Shown: one piece after another, positions 14,701 to 22,429 of the stretch | Layout of the letters: every line of letters starts with the position of its first letter | How positions within the stretch are numbered: position 1 is the stretch's first letter | DNA from: a virus | Direction: 5' to 3' (one strand) | Virus record (IMG/VR): IMGVR_UViG_3300022856_000036 | Location: 1 to 24,398 of that record | Length of the DNA: 24,398 bases | Position numbers and translations under genes: made by a program | Notes under the pieces: model-generated | Told to the model about the DNA's origin: nothing | What the model saw: the letters and a program-made list of their open reading frames with translations, nothing else | Database searches by the model: none

Positions 14701-17700
14701 GGAAGGCTTCTTCCCTGAGTATGTCTCAGCTTATAGACCACGACTCTGACTTCTTTAAGCATGGTGACCCGTATTATGATGACAATGAAGAAGAATTGTA
14801 TGTACGTGGTACTGGCTTGTTTGGTGGTGCAATAACAGATGCTCTTAATTACCCCAACTCAACAAAATATGACAAGACGGTAGCTGGCGAAGCTATATTT
14901 GGAAGAACTGATGTGGGTGGATGGACAAAAGCTGTTGTAGAAAGGATATTTAGAAGTGTACCAAACGTAGTATCTACATATGCAGATATAACTTTTGCAA
15001 AAGCATACACCTCGACAACCACAAGGGTTGGTTCTGAGTTCTGGACTAATGGTATCCCTTGTATAGATTCATCAAACACAGAGTATTATAACCGTTATCA
15101 GCTTGGTGAGAAACGGTTTGTATTAGACTTAGTTATTGACTCAACATCAAGTGCGATAGATTGGTTAAAGACTATATGTGACACCTTTAGGGCGTTCCCG
15201 ATGTGGGTTGGTGGTGGGTATAGACCTGTTATTGATAGGATAAAAGACCCTGTTGCAATACTTGGTATGGGTAATATTATAAAAGACTCGCTTGAAGTTT
15301 CTTATGTACCCCTATCCAAGTCATACAATATTGTTGAAGCACAGTTTATGAACGAACTTAATATGTATAAGCGTGACACAAGGCAGGTTGTTGACGCTGC
15401 TGTTGATGTTGCATCTGCCACAGCAGTTCATAACACTATAAGAACTAAGCAGGTTAAGCTATCTGGTGTTACAAGACCGTCACAGATTGTAAGAGAACTG
15501 CTCTATCAGAAGATAAACTCAAACGAAAACAGGAAAACTATAAACTTCGGTATGGGTGTTGAGCATGTAAACATGACAGCTGGAGACATCTTTGTGTTTA
15601 ATCATTCTCTTATGACCTCTACAATATTAAGTGGTAGGATACAGGGTTACGATTCTTCAAGCGGTGACAAAGTATTACTCGACCAAGACCTATCTGGACT
15701 GTCTTTACCTCTCAACCTTAATGTTACCTTATTAATAGGTGATGCTTATTGTGACGAGTGCCAAAAGACAGTTTGGAAAGACGAGGATGAAACAATAAAA
15801 AATGAAACCGCAACAACATGTCCTTATTGTGGCGGCCCAATTGATGGTACAGAAGAAGTTGTTGAAGTATCTGTTACTTCTATTGATGGCAACTGGGTGT
15901 ATGCTACATTCGGTCAGGTAAAACCAGTAGCGTTTAATGTGTACGAGATAGGCCCATCTACAGAAACAAGTCAGAAATACAGAGTAATGTCTGTTCAGCC
16001 TGATATAAATAATGTTGCTCAGGTTATGGCAATAGAATATAACAAGGCAACCTACGGTAAGAGCAGAACACTTGTTGACGGTGTAACAGAAACAGCTTAT
16101 GATGAAGCTACAATAGCAACACAGAATAATCAAGTTTCTATTTTGCCATTAATGAAAGCCGTACAACCCGTTAGAAGTTTATTAATAATACCATACAACC
16201 TATTAAACAATGAGATTTTAATAAAATTCCTAGCACCAAGTTCTATAGTATCTAATATATTATATAAGGGTGGTAGGGTAGTAATAACAGACCCATACGG
16301 TATTTCTGAAGAATTCACAGATGTTGATGGAGACAACGGTCTAAAGGTAGGGCTTGCAGATGCAAACGCTCAATATAAGATTCAGGTTTTTGCTACATAC
16401 GCTGGTAAGACAGAAGCTGTACCCGTTCAGACTAACATACAGTTAAACATATTCAACTTTGGAGGGCAGGCTACAGAGGTTTACGCACCAGAGGTTCCGA
16501 ACTTACGGTTAGCTTCTCGGTCAAGACCGTGGGGTAAATACACAAAGTGGGAAGATAATTATAATGGGTTTATTTCATCACGCCCTGTTTTTAAGTGGGA
16601 TGCTGTCGGACTTGGTGATGAAGACAATGATCTTTTCACTAAGAATCAACTACAGATTGCAGGTTACAGACTAACCATTGAACTAAGCCATAGTCCCCGT
16701 GAAGATGTTTTGGAAGAAAGTGGTACACCTGCCGTGTGGGGTAAACAAGAAGTTTTTACTACCAGCAAGTGGGTATTAGAGAAAGCAGTTGATTTGGCAT
16801 CAATATCTAATACACGTGAGGGTGACACCCCAGCTCAAGAATTAGCTAAGATACAGGGTATAAGGGCATCTATTGAAGCTTTCACTGACGGTAACCAGTA
16901 CAGCCAAGTTGTAAAATCAGAAGTGTTTTATCCACATCAGGTAGCTTGCCCTCTTAAAGTAACAACAGTACCGTTCCTTGGGAGTGTATATATTTGGTGG
17001 AATGAAGACCCAGACTGGCAGGACATAGACCACTTTGAAGTTTATTTAAAGATATCAAAACCCCCCGGTAATTTTTTTGGTATAGCTAGTAAAAAAAGTT
17101 ATGAATGGGAAACAACCGAGCCTGAGATAACAACCAACAGGTTTATAACTATAAAAATACCAGTAGAAGAAGTGTTTGGATTCAACGCACTTGGTGCTTT
17201 GTGGGGATGTACGTTTGAACCAGCTATAGTTGCAGTTACTAAAACTGGTGCTCTTAGGTCTGCTAGAGGAGTAGCTGGCCCTATAGAAGAGGAACCGCCA
17301 GTAACACAGACACCTCAAGGTGGTATTCCAGACTACATGTTGCAAACTCCTGCTTCTCATATTACCGTATATGATACTATCCGCCCATTCCACCTTCCAC
17401 CAACCGTAGCACAGCAAAGAAGTGATAGTTTTCAGTTCACAGAATCTTACAACGTAAGACAGGCACTGATAGATGGTCATCTAGGTAGTGGTGTAGAATA
17501 TACTGGGTTGATATGGGGACTACTAAAAAACGTAGTAAGAATAACATATGAATCACCAAACGAAGAAGATTTTATTAAGATTGCTTTTAATGTTGACAAA
17601 GCGTGTAAGATATGGGTTGAGTATTTACAGCAAGACGATTATGGCAACTACTTAAGGGGTCGGTGGGATTATTTAGGTGGTAATGATAATGGTGACCATG

Positions 17701-20700
17701 ATTTAGATTCAGACGGTCAGCTTACATCATATGCAACAAGTGTGTTGGCAATAGACAAATATTGGGAAGTACCTTCTGGAAGTTCGGGAGCTTTATTCCC
17801 TGTTGCTCTTAAAAATAAGTATCTTCGTTTAATGGTATCACCGTTAGATGAATCAAGTACGGTAACCGTGAACGAGATTAGGTTTACCCGTGTTGGTACT
17901 TTTGACCAAGTAAGCGTTGATTTAATAAAGAACTTAAATTGGGATTCTGGGGACGAGAAGTTTTACTTAGACGCTAATGCAACTGGAATGGTTGATCCAG
18001 CGACTGGCCCTAGTTCTCCTGTACTGTGGGCATCTGATGGTGGAATAGGAACAAGCAGAGAATACCCTGCCGTTAGATTAACTACAAACGGTCTCTACAT
18101 AGACGGCCCCGGTGGTATAGTGTTTAGCGGTGAGAACGGTCTTGCTGATTGGACACCAGATAATCAATACTATCTTAGCAACTGGAATACAGACGGTATA
18201 GACTTCTCATCAACAGGACAAGACAACGTAACATGGTCTAGTGGTGATATAATCCTTGGTGACAACATAACCTATTCAATAACAGGTGATAGTGCAACCA
18301 TATCAGCAGGTGAATCACTGTATGTTTACTTTGATAGGAACAGTTCAACTACTACTTTTTCAACAACAAACACGTTCTCAACTTTAATTGAACCAGGTTA
18401 TATATTAATAGCAAGAGCAACCTACAATTCAGACGCACTTCAGTCTGCTACAATAACATGCAAGAACATATTACCATCAATCATAACGTCTACACAGATA
18501 GGGCCGAACTCTATTACAACCAGCAACTTGACTGCTAATTGTGTTGACACAGATCAACTGAACGCAGGTGCGGTAGAGGCAGACAAAATTAACGTAAGCA
18601 CCTTGGCTGCAATATCAGCTGACTGTGGTACGCTGTCTGCTGGAATAATACAAAACTCTGGATGGGGTTCTGGAGAATATAATTTCTACCTAGATGCTGA
18701 TGGTACTGGACTTGTGTCTGGTGAGATTGGCCCTTCTGACCCTGTGTTCTGGGCATCAGACGGAGGGATTGGTGGCACAAGAGAATATCCTAACGTAAGA
18801 CTAACACCTAGTGGTTTATTATCGGGTAGTGGAGATGGATTTAGGGTTGAAAATTCTGGTGAAATAGGCCCGTCAGGTGAAGGAAGTTGGAGTTTAATAG
18901 ACGATTACTATATGAAGACTTGGACTACAACAGTTGAGTTTTCATCTACTGGATACAACAACATCACTTGGAGTTCTGGTACATTAACGTTTGCAGACCT
19001 AACGATACATTCTATTAGCGGTGGTAGTGCAACAATTCCAGAGGATGGAACCACGTTTGTTTATTTTGAAAAGTCTGTTTCAACAACAGAATTGCAAACA
19101 ACTAATGATTTTAGTGAATTAGTAAGATACGGATTGGTGATAATTTGTAGGGCAATTTATAATAGTAATACCGCTAGTAATGCATCTATAATAGGACAAG
19201 GTATAGTACCACCAAGGTTTACGGAAAACGAGATAGCACCACTTTCTATTGCAACAATACACTATCAACCTAACTCTATTACATCGGGTGAGATAGCACA
19301 TAATACAATTCAAACAATTCATTATGAACCTAACTCTATAGATTACGAAGCAGTTGGTGAGAACGCTATAGATACAATTCATATTGTTGAAAACGCTATC
19401 ACTGCTGTTGAGGTGGCAACTAACGCTATTGAAACTGTTCACATTGTTGAGAACGCTATCACCGCTGTAGAGGTAGCAACTAATGCCATAGAGACTATTC
19501 ACATAACTGATAATGCAATAACATCAGGTGAAGTTGCTTCAAATGCTATCAACACGGTTCATATTGTTGAAAATGCTATCACCACGGTAGAGGTTGCTAC
19601 TAATGCTATTGAAACAATTAATATTGTCGAAAATGCTATCACCCCAGTAGAAGTTGCAACCAACGCTATTGAAACAATACATGTTAGTGCTGGTGCAATA
19701 ACATCAGGTGAGATTGCTACAGATACTATAATAGCAAGCAATATTGCAGCAGGGGTTATCACTGCAAATGAGATAGCTGCTAATACTATAACTGCAACTA
19801 ACATTTCAGGTGAGACAATCACCGCCAATGAGATAGCAACTGGAACTATAACAACAAACGAGATTGCAACCAATACAATTACGGCTGACAATGTTGCATC
19901 TAATACTATCACGGCATCAGAGATAAAGGCTCTTACTATAACATCAGATGAGATAGCTGCTAATACTATAACTGCTAGTGAAATATTTTCAGGTACAATA
20001 ACAGCTAACGAGATTGCAACTGGAACAATAACCGCAAACGAGATAGCTACCAATACAATTACAGCAACAAATATATCTGGTGAGTCAATCACTGCTAACG
20101 AAATTGCAGCTGGGACTATTACTGGGGATAAAATTCATGTCAATACTATCGAAGCTGGTAACATATCTGGGGAAACTATCACGGCTAACGAAATTTTATC
20201 TGGAACCATAACAACAAATCAAATAGCAACTGACACCATAACGGCCAACAACATCTCTGGTGGAACAATAACAGCTAATGAGATTTCATCTGGAACAATA
20301 ACCTCTGAGGAAATAGCCACCAATACTATCACTGCACAACAAATATCTGGTGGAACAATAACAGCTAATGAGATTTCATCTGGAACAATAACCTCTGAGG
20401 AAATAGCCACCAATACTATCACTGCACAACAAATATCTGGTGAAACAATAACTGCCAATGAGATTGCAGTAGGTACAATTACTGGTGACAGAATACATGT
20501 TAATACTATAGAGGCAAGCGTTATTTCAGGTGAAACAATAACCGCAAACGAGATAGCAGTCGGTACTATTACCGGAGACAGGATTCATGTTAACACTATA
20601 GAGGCAAGCGTTATCTCAGGTGAAACAATAACAGCAAATGAGATTGCAGTAGGTACAATAACTGGTGACAGGATAGCCGTAAACACTATAGAAGCAAAGT

Positions 20701-22193
20701 ATATCTCTGGTGAAACAATAACCTCAAATGAAATTGCTGCGGGTACTATAAAAGGCGACAGAATAGAATTTGGTACACTTTCAGGAGAACACATAGGTGC
20801 CAATACTATTAAGGGAGACAATATATTTTTTGGTACAATCTCAGGTGAACACATAGCAGCTAATACCATAACAGCTCAAGTAATCTCAGGTGAGACAATA
20901 ACCTCTAATGAAATTGCTTCACAGTCTATAAGAGGTGACAGAATAGAATTCGGTACACTATCCGGAGAACACATAGGTGCAAACACCATTAAGGGCGACA
21001 ATATATTCTTTGGTACAATCTCTGGTGAGCATATAGCCGCTAATACTATCACAGCTCAGGAAATATTTGCTAAAACTATAACTGCAAATGAGATTCAGAA
21101 CGCAACTATTACTAGTGGTGAGATTCTTGGTGGTACTATTACTGGTGCATTAATAGAAGATGGTACTATTACTGGTGCATTAATAGGAGATGCTACTATC
21201 GTTGGCGGTAATATAGATACTAATACTATAACAGCAACTCACCTTGATATAACTGAGGGATTGTCTTCTATAACAGCTGATGTAGGTACACTAACAGCAG
21301 GTGTATTTAGAAACACGGATTGGGGAGACGAACCAACTGCTACAAATAACAAGTTTCAGCTTGATTTAAGTACAGGCATTATTACGGTAAACACGGAAGA
21401 AGGTTTGATTGTTTCAGCAGCAAACGGAATGACTGTTACTGGTGGTATAAATGTAACTACGGGTGGTGTTACTATTGGTGCTGGTGGTAGTCTGGATGTT
21501 GCAGGTAGTTCTACAATATCAGGCAGTGAGACTGTAACTGGTGACATTACGGTTACCACAGGAGGTATTACCATTGAAGGTAGTGGCGAACTTAACGTTG
21601 GTGGTGCTGCTACTATTACAGGAACTTTAAGTGTATCAGGAACAACCACTCTTATTGGTGATCTTAATGTTACAACTTGGTTGGGAGATTCTGGTGCTAT
21701 TAATATCAATAGTGCAGATGCAGAGTTAAATGTTACAGCGGGTGCAATAAACATAACCTCTAGTGGTGCTATTAATATAGATACAGAAGAAGGCTTAGTT
21801 GTTTCAGCGGCTTCTGGTATGACGGTTACTGGAGGTATCAATGTTACAAGTGGTGATATTAATATTGGTGCTAGTGGTGATATTAATATTGCAGAAGGTG
21901 GGGATATTTTATTCACAGATACTGCTAAAATAGATATAAGTAGCACTTCTTTTAGAATTATGAAACAAGGGACGGGAGTTTCTGTTGATATTGGAACAAC
22001 AAGCTCAAGGTGGGGAAGTTTTACGGCATGTTCAAATATTGCTATCATAGACAGCACAGGGATACTTTCTTTACTTAGCTCAGCTACTAATCTTTCAGGT
22101 GGTATATGGATGAGTTTACCTACTGGACTAAATGGCACTACAAGAGTTCCGAAAAGATTATACATTAGCAGTGGATTTGTGAAGGCGGTATAA
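11763..22193 (+). CDS. Giant gpI-gpJ fusion tail tip/central fibre protein
   Basis: A single 3,476-codon gene. Residues about 1-80 look like a beta-grasp domain, followed by an Ala/Val-rich segment (85-175) and a gpI-like end (GIAIPVVYGEHLIGGNVITS, about 200-220). About 330 residues follow with no gpJ counterpart I recognise. gpJ hub sequence starts near 553 (KRSQVLHQLTALSEGE) and continues through 890-970 (NPVWCLYDLIINKRYGLG), the segment FRAFPMWVGGG near 1145 and KSYNIVEAQFMNELN near 1185. A zinc ribbon with CDEC at 1330-1333 and CPYC at 1353-1356 follows, then Fn3-like domains (about 1590-1860), fibre modules at 2050 and 2284, a repeat array (2487-3169) and a beta-rich C-terminus. The hub forms the trimeric tail tip and the rest a long central fibre that recognises the host. 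Lambda has I and J as separate genes and a J of 1,132 residues. Confidence 0.93.
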   Translation: MPRLTLIKNPLTPEDKVVFYSQELDLKTFLGKFLFVNPTCKGFLQSNELAVKLNDVLLTNKKSLANLVLKNDDEFVVFPNITTGVETAAVVATAAEVAATTGPVLAAPAIAAPSVAATGLISSNLALAGMSQTAIGALELGATMAGVSGSVSVGSVVAEMAISTALSMGVNAMFAPSLSSPSGPTDSSPSYGWDLSTSAKEGIAIPVVYGEHLIGGNVITSAKEYTIQEEWRWKEAKKDRKPTLTWNAFPFLNTCLLGATEPIRGVEVECKLDTPYIFFSYKLWDEKRWLKFWADLFDKITENDNTNPITTTSHLDSIVSTINAAVIYRLTQINEQESPKFTEILDNPKKVANLDLATTTVNHIMTSNALSKPASVNGKLYIVDFAEEVLRRIEVAIDDALDASWEDFKDTIIVTPFDPISQGSTYTEVFQKYAKDRDNLGTYVFGCWYINTRGFGFSLIPNYEKIAAAFLWFGDLLTNGTWAEGLYDWAKLVFRLLAFGNFDGGDHGLDTQDLINFETFALEFQFDVKEVLIPKYSTPREFIFNLKRDDDYEEDIKRSQVLHQLTALSEGECKGLKEVFVEDSPAKNVQNLEISFFKGDNAQNISVGNQMVNTFDNFNHATKFHSRDNELNDKVDYVEFLSTKNFSVDNVIVETQSTIYRVSKSGHTRPLKHNFFKFAIQVGFTWSDFDAWDGLEAITPAALQAGAFLHQEYELKGQFDTQPTISRFAALPIRDFLMPEADLPLLVTRFPFAALGLCAWLGITFGGEEYVHQRYISDTPYRDTVLNAIKEKITTYFLGQGERIRVRVIRLVPSWDNSGFSRQGAFDFKVTGFQEVAYRGFDYPNTALMGIKFKANSKYNASIPKITTLLKGKKVLVPKLELVEKGKERVYHELAWFDEDVNLYRSRQHNGNKCTYARDSENRIVFVEEWSDNPVWCLYDLIINKRYGLGNYTSQFNLPIDWYLDTAEYCDTYVPDGTDRKASSLSMSQLIDHDSDFFKHGDPYYDDNEEELYVRGTGLFGGAITDALNYPNSTKYDKTVAGEAIFGRTDVGGWTKAVVERIFRSVPNVVSTYADITFAKAYTSTTTRVGSEFWTNGIPCIDSSNTEYYNRYQLGEKRFVLDLVIDSTSSAIDWLKTICDTFRAFPMWVGGGYRPVIDRIKDPVAILGMGNIIKDSLEVSYVPLSKSYNIVEAQFMNELNMYKRDTRQVVDAAVDVASATAVHNTIRTKQVKLSGVTRPSQIVRELLYQKINSNENRKTINFGMGVEHVNMTAGDIFVFNHSLMTSTILSGRIQGYDSSSGDKVLLDQDLSGLSLPLNLNVTLLIGDAYCDECQKTVWKDEDETIKNETATTCPYCGGPIDGTEEVVEVSVTSIDGNWVYATFGQVKPVAFNVYEIGPSTETSQKYRVMSVQPDINNVAQVMAIEYNKATYGKSRTLVDGVTETAYDEATIATQNNQVSILPLMKAVQPVRSLLIIPYNLLNNEILIKFLAPSSIVSNILYKGGRVVITDPYGISEEFTDVDGDNGLKVGLADANAQYKIQVFATYAGKTEAVPVQTNIQLNIFNFGGQATEVYAPEVPNLRLASRSRPWGKYTKWEDNYNGFISSRPVFKWDAVGLGDEDNDLFTKNQLQIAGYRLTIELSHSPREDVLEESGTPAVWGKQEVFTTSKWVLEKAVDLASISNTREGDTPAQELAKIQGIRASIEAFTDGNQYSQVVKSEVFYPHQVACPLKVTTVPFLGSVYIWWNEDPDWQDIDHFEVYLKISKPPGNFFGIASKKSYEWETTEPEITTNRFITIKIPVEEVFGFNALGALWGCTFEPAIVAVTKTGALRSARGVAGPIEEEPPVTQTPQGGIPDYMLQTPASHITVYDTIRPFHLPPTVAQQRSDSFQFTESYNVRQALIDGHLGSGVEYTGLIWGLLKNVVRITYESPNEEDFIKIAFNVDKACKIWVEYLQQDDYGNYLRGRWDYLGGNDNGDHDLDSDGQLTSYATSVLAIDKYWEVPSGSSGALFPVALKNKYLRLMVSPLDESSTVTVNEIRFTRVGTFDQVSVDLIKNLNWDSGDEKFYLDANATGMVDPATGPSSPVLWASDGGIGTSREYPAVRLTTNGLYIDGPGGIVFSGENGLADWTPDNQYYLSNWNTDGIDFSSTGQDNVTWSSGDIILGDNITYSITGDSATISAGESLYVYFDRNSSTTTFSTTNTFSTLIEPGYILIARATYNSDALQSATITCKNILPSIITSTQIGPNSITTSNLTANCVDTDQLNAGAVEADKINVSTLAAISADCGTLSAGIIQNSGWGSGEYNFYLDADGTGLVSGEIGPSDPVFWASDGGIGGTREYPNVRLTPSGLLSGSGDGFRVENSGEIGPSGEGSWSLIDDYYMKTWTTTVEFSSTGYNNITWSSGTLTFADLTIHSISGGSATIPEDGTTFVYFEKSVSTTELQTTNDFSELVRYGLVIICRAIYNSNTASNASIIGQGIVPPRFTENEIAPLSIATIHYQPNSITSGEIAHNTIQTIHYEPNSIDYEAVGENAIDTIHIVENAITAVEVATNAIETVHIVENAITAVEVATNAIETIHITDNAITSGEVASNAINTVHIVENAITTVEVATNAIETINIVENAITPVEVATNAIETIHVSAGAITSGEIATDTIIASNIAAGVITANEIAANTITATNISGETITANEIATGTITTNEIATNTITADNVASNTITASEIKALTITSDEIAANTITASEIFSGTITANEIATGTITANEIATNTITATNISGESITANEIAAGTITGDKIHVNTIEAGNISGETITANEILSGTITTNQIATDTITANNISGGTITANEISSGTITSEEIATNTITAQQISGGTITANEISSGTITSEEIATNTITAQQISGETITANEIAVGTITGDRIHVNTIEASVISGETITANEIAVGTITGDRIHVNTIEASVISGETITANEIAVGTITGDRIAVNTIEAKYISGETITSNEIAAGTIKGDRIEFGTLSGEHIGANTIKGDNIFFGTISGEHIAANTITAQVISGETITSNEIASQSIRGDRIEFGTLSGEHIGANTIKGDNIFFGTISGEHIAANTITAQEIFAKTITANEIQNATITSGEILGGTITGALIEDGTITGALIGDATIVGGNIDTNTITATHLDITEGLSSITADVGTLTAGVFRNTDWGDEPTATNNKFQLDLSTGIITVNTEEGLIVSAANGMTVTGGINVTTGGVTIGAGGSLDVAGSSTISGSETVTGDITVTTGGITIEGSGELNVGGAATITGTLSVSGTTTLIGDLNVTTWLGDSGAININSADAELNVTAGAINITSSGAINIDTEEGLVVSAASGMTVTGGINVTSGDINIGASGDINIAEGGDILFTDTAKIDISSTSFRIMKQGTGVSVDIGTTSSRWGSFTACSNIAIIDSTGILSLLSSATNLSGGIWMSLPTGLNGTTRVPKRLYISSGFVKAV
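17910..19214 (+). repeat. Duplicated fibre module within the I-J gene
   Basis: Two about 200-residue modules, A (17910-18476) and B (18612-19214), share the same order. In A: NWDSGDEKFYLDANATG, then PVLWASDGGIG, REYPAVRL, then DFSSTGQDNVTWSSG and YILIARATYNS. In B: GWGSGEYNFYLDADGTG, then PVFWASDGGIG, REYPNVRL, then EFSSTGYNNITWSSG and LVIICRAIYNS. The DNA has diverged strongly, so the duplication is old. A short repeat stretch (18489-18596) separates them. A third, partial copy of the module opening (ITADVGTLTAG, NKFQLDLSTG) begins at 21270, after the long array. Confidence 0.85.
20256..20442 (+). repeat. Perfect 90-bp tandem duplication
   Basis: Bases 20256-20352 are identical to 20346-20442 (97 bp at a 90-bp shift, by hand comparison). 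Each copy encodes GGTITANEISSGTITSEEIA followed by TNTITAQQIS. Because neighbouring units of the same array differ at many synonymous sites, this copy must be the newest, or the assembly may have collapsed or expanded here. Confidence 0.93.
20439..20708 (+). repeat. Three 30-residue units, two protein-identical
   Basis: Units at 20439-20528 and 20529-20618 encode the same 30 residues (GETITANEIAVGTITGDRIH then VNTIEASVIS) but differ at 12 third-codon positions and nowhere else, by hand count. The unit at 20619-20708 has the same backbone with a few changes (RIAVNTIEAKYIS). Confidence 0.9.
20709..21068 (+). repeat. Two tandem 60-residue units (180 bp)
   Basis: Units at 20709-20888 and 20889-21068 match at 54 of 60 residues and about 151 of 180 bases by hand count. 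The shared core includes GDRIEFGTLSGEHIGANTI and GDNIFFGTISGEHIAANTI. The sequence between array units here is charged (KGDRIEF, SGEHI), unlike the neutral earlier part, and may change shaft properties. Confidence 0.9.
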
Positions 22194-22213
22194 ATAATTT
22201 TTAAGGAGAAATA

Positions 22214-22426
22214 ATGGAAAAGAATGAAATGTTATCAAAAGAAAAGTTAAAACAAACAGTAGAACAGGCATTAACACAGTATCTTCAGACGTTTTATCAA
22301 AACAATTTTCAGAACAAACTATCTGAAGAACTTTTAACTGGTATGGGTGTAAAAATGATACCAGAGATTATGAAAGCAGTAGACTCATGGATACCAAAAG
22401 AAGAAAATGAAACTAAGGAGGTTTAG
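22214..22426 (+). CDS. Small helical protein between tip and fibre genes
   Basis: A 70-residue protein starting at ATG 22214 with TAAGGAG at 22202-22208 in the 20-nt gap after the I-J gene. It appears wholly helical, is rich in K, E and Q (LSKEKLKQTVEQALTQYLQ), and lacks membrane segments and cysteines. The strong ribosome binding site AAGGAGG for the next gene lies at 22415-22421, in its last codons, so translation of the two is linked. By position it could be a fibre assembly chaperone or a small structural accessory, but no family is recognised. Confidence 0.75.
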   Translation: MEKNEMLSKEKLKQTVEQALTQYLQTFYQNNFQNKLSEELLTGMGVKMIPEIMKAVDSWIPKEENETKEV

Positions 22427-22429
22427 AAA

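Larger units (their letters stand above)
19219..21267 (+). repeat. Long in-frame array of about 10-residue repeats
   Basis: About 2 kb of the I-J gene, residues 2487-3169, is built from units of the form (T/A)IT-x-x-E-I-A-x-x-T, each about 30 bp. They group into higher-order repeats: a 20-residue type (60 bp) such as ENAITAVEVATNAIETVHIV at 19389, 19449, 19509, 19569 and 19629, and a 30-residue type (90 bp) running in register at 19989, 20079, 20169, 20259, 20349, 20439, 20529 and 20619, then two 60-residue units. Phage tail tip proteins often carry ITADKI-type repeats; this array is unusually long. It probably forms a rigid trimeric beta shaft in the central fibre, an inference. Confidence 0.92.

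Noticed and set aside
19559-20092. Minus-strand open frame of 177 codons over the repeat array, with similar ones at 20219-20458, 20585-20869 and 21356-22165
   Set aside because: These are mirror frames created by the repeats and the lack of stops in the opposite strand of ITxxEIA-type codons. They have monotonous Val/Ile/Ala composition and no ribosome binding sites.
19219-21267. CRISPR-like array
   Set aside because: Repeats are in one long open frame with 30-bp periodicity, have no unique spacers, and encode a regular protein repeat.
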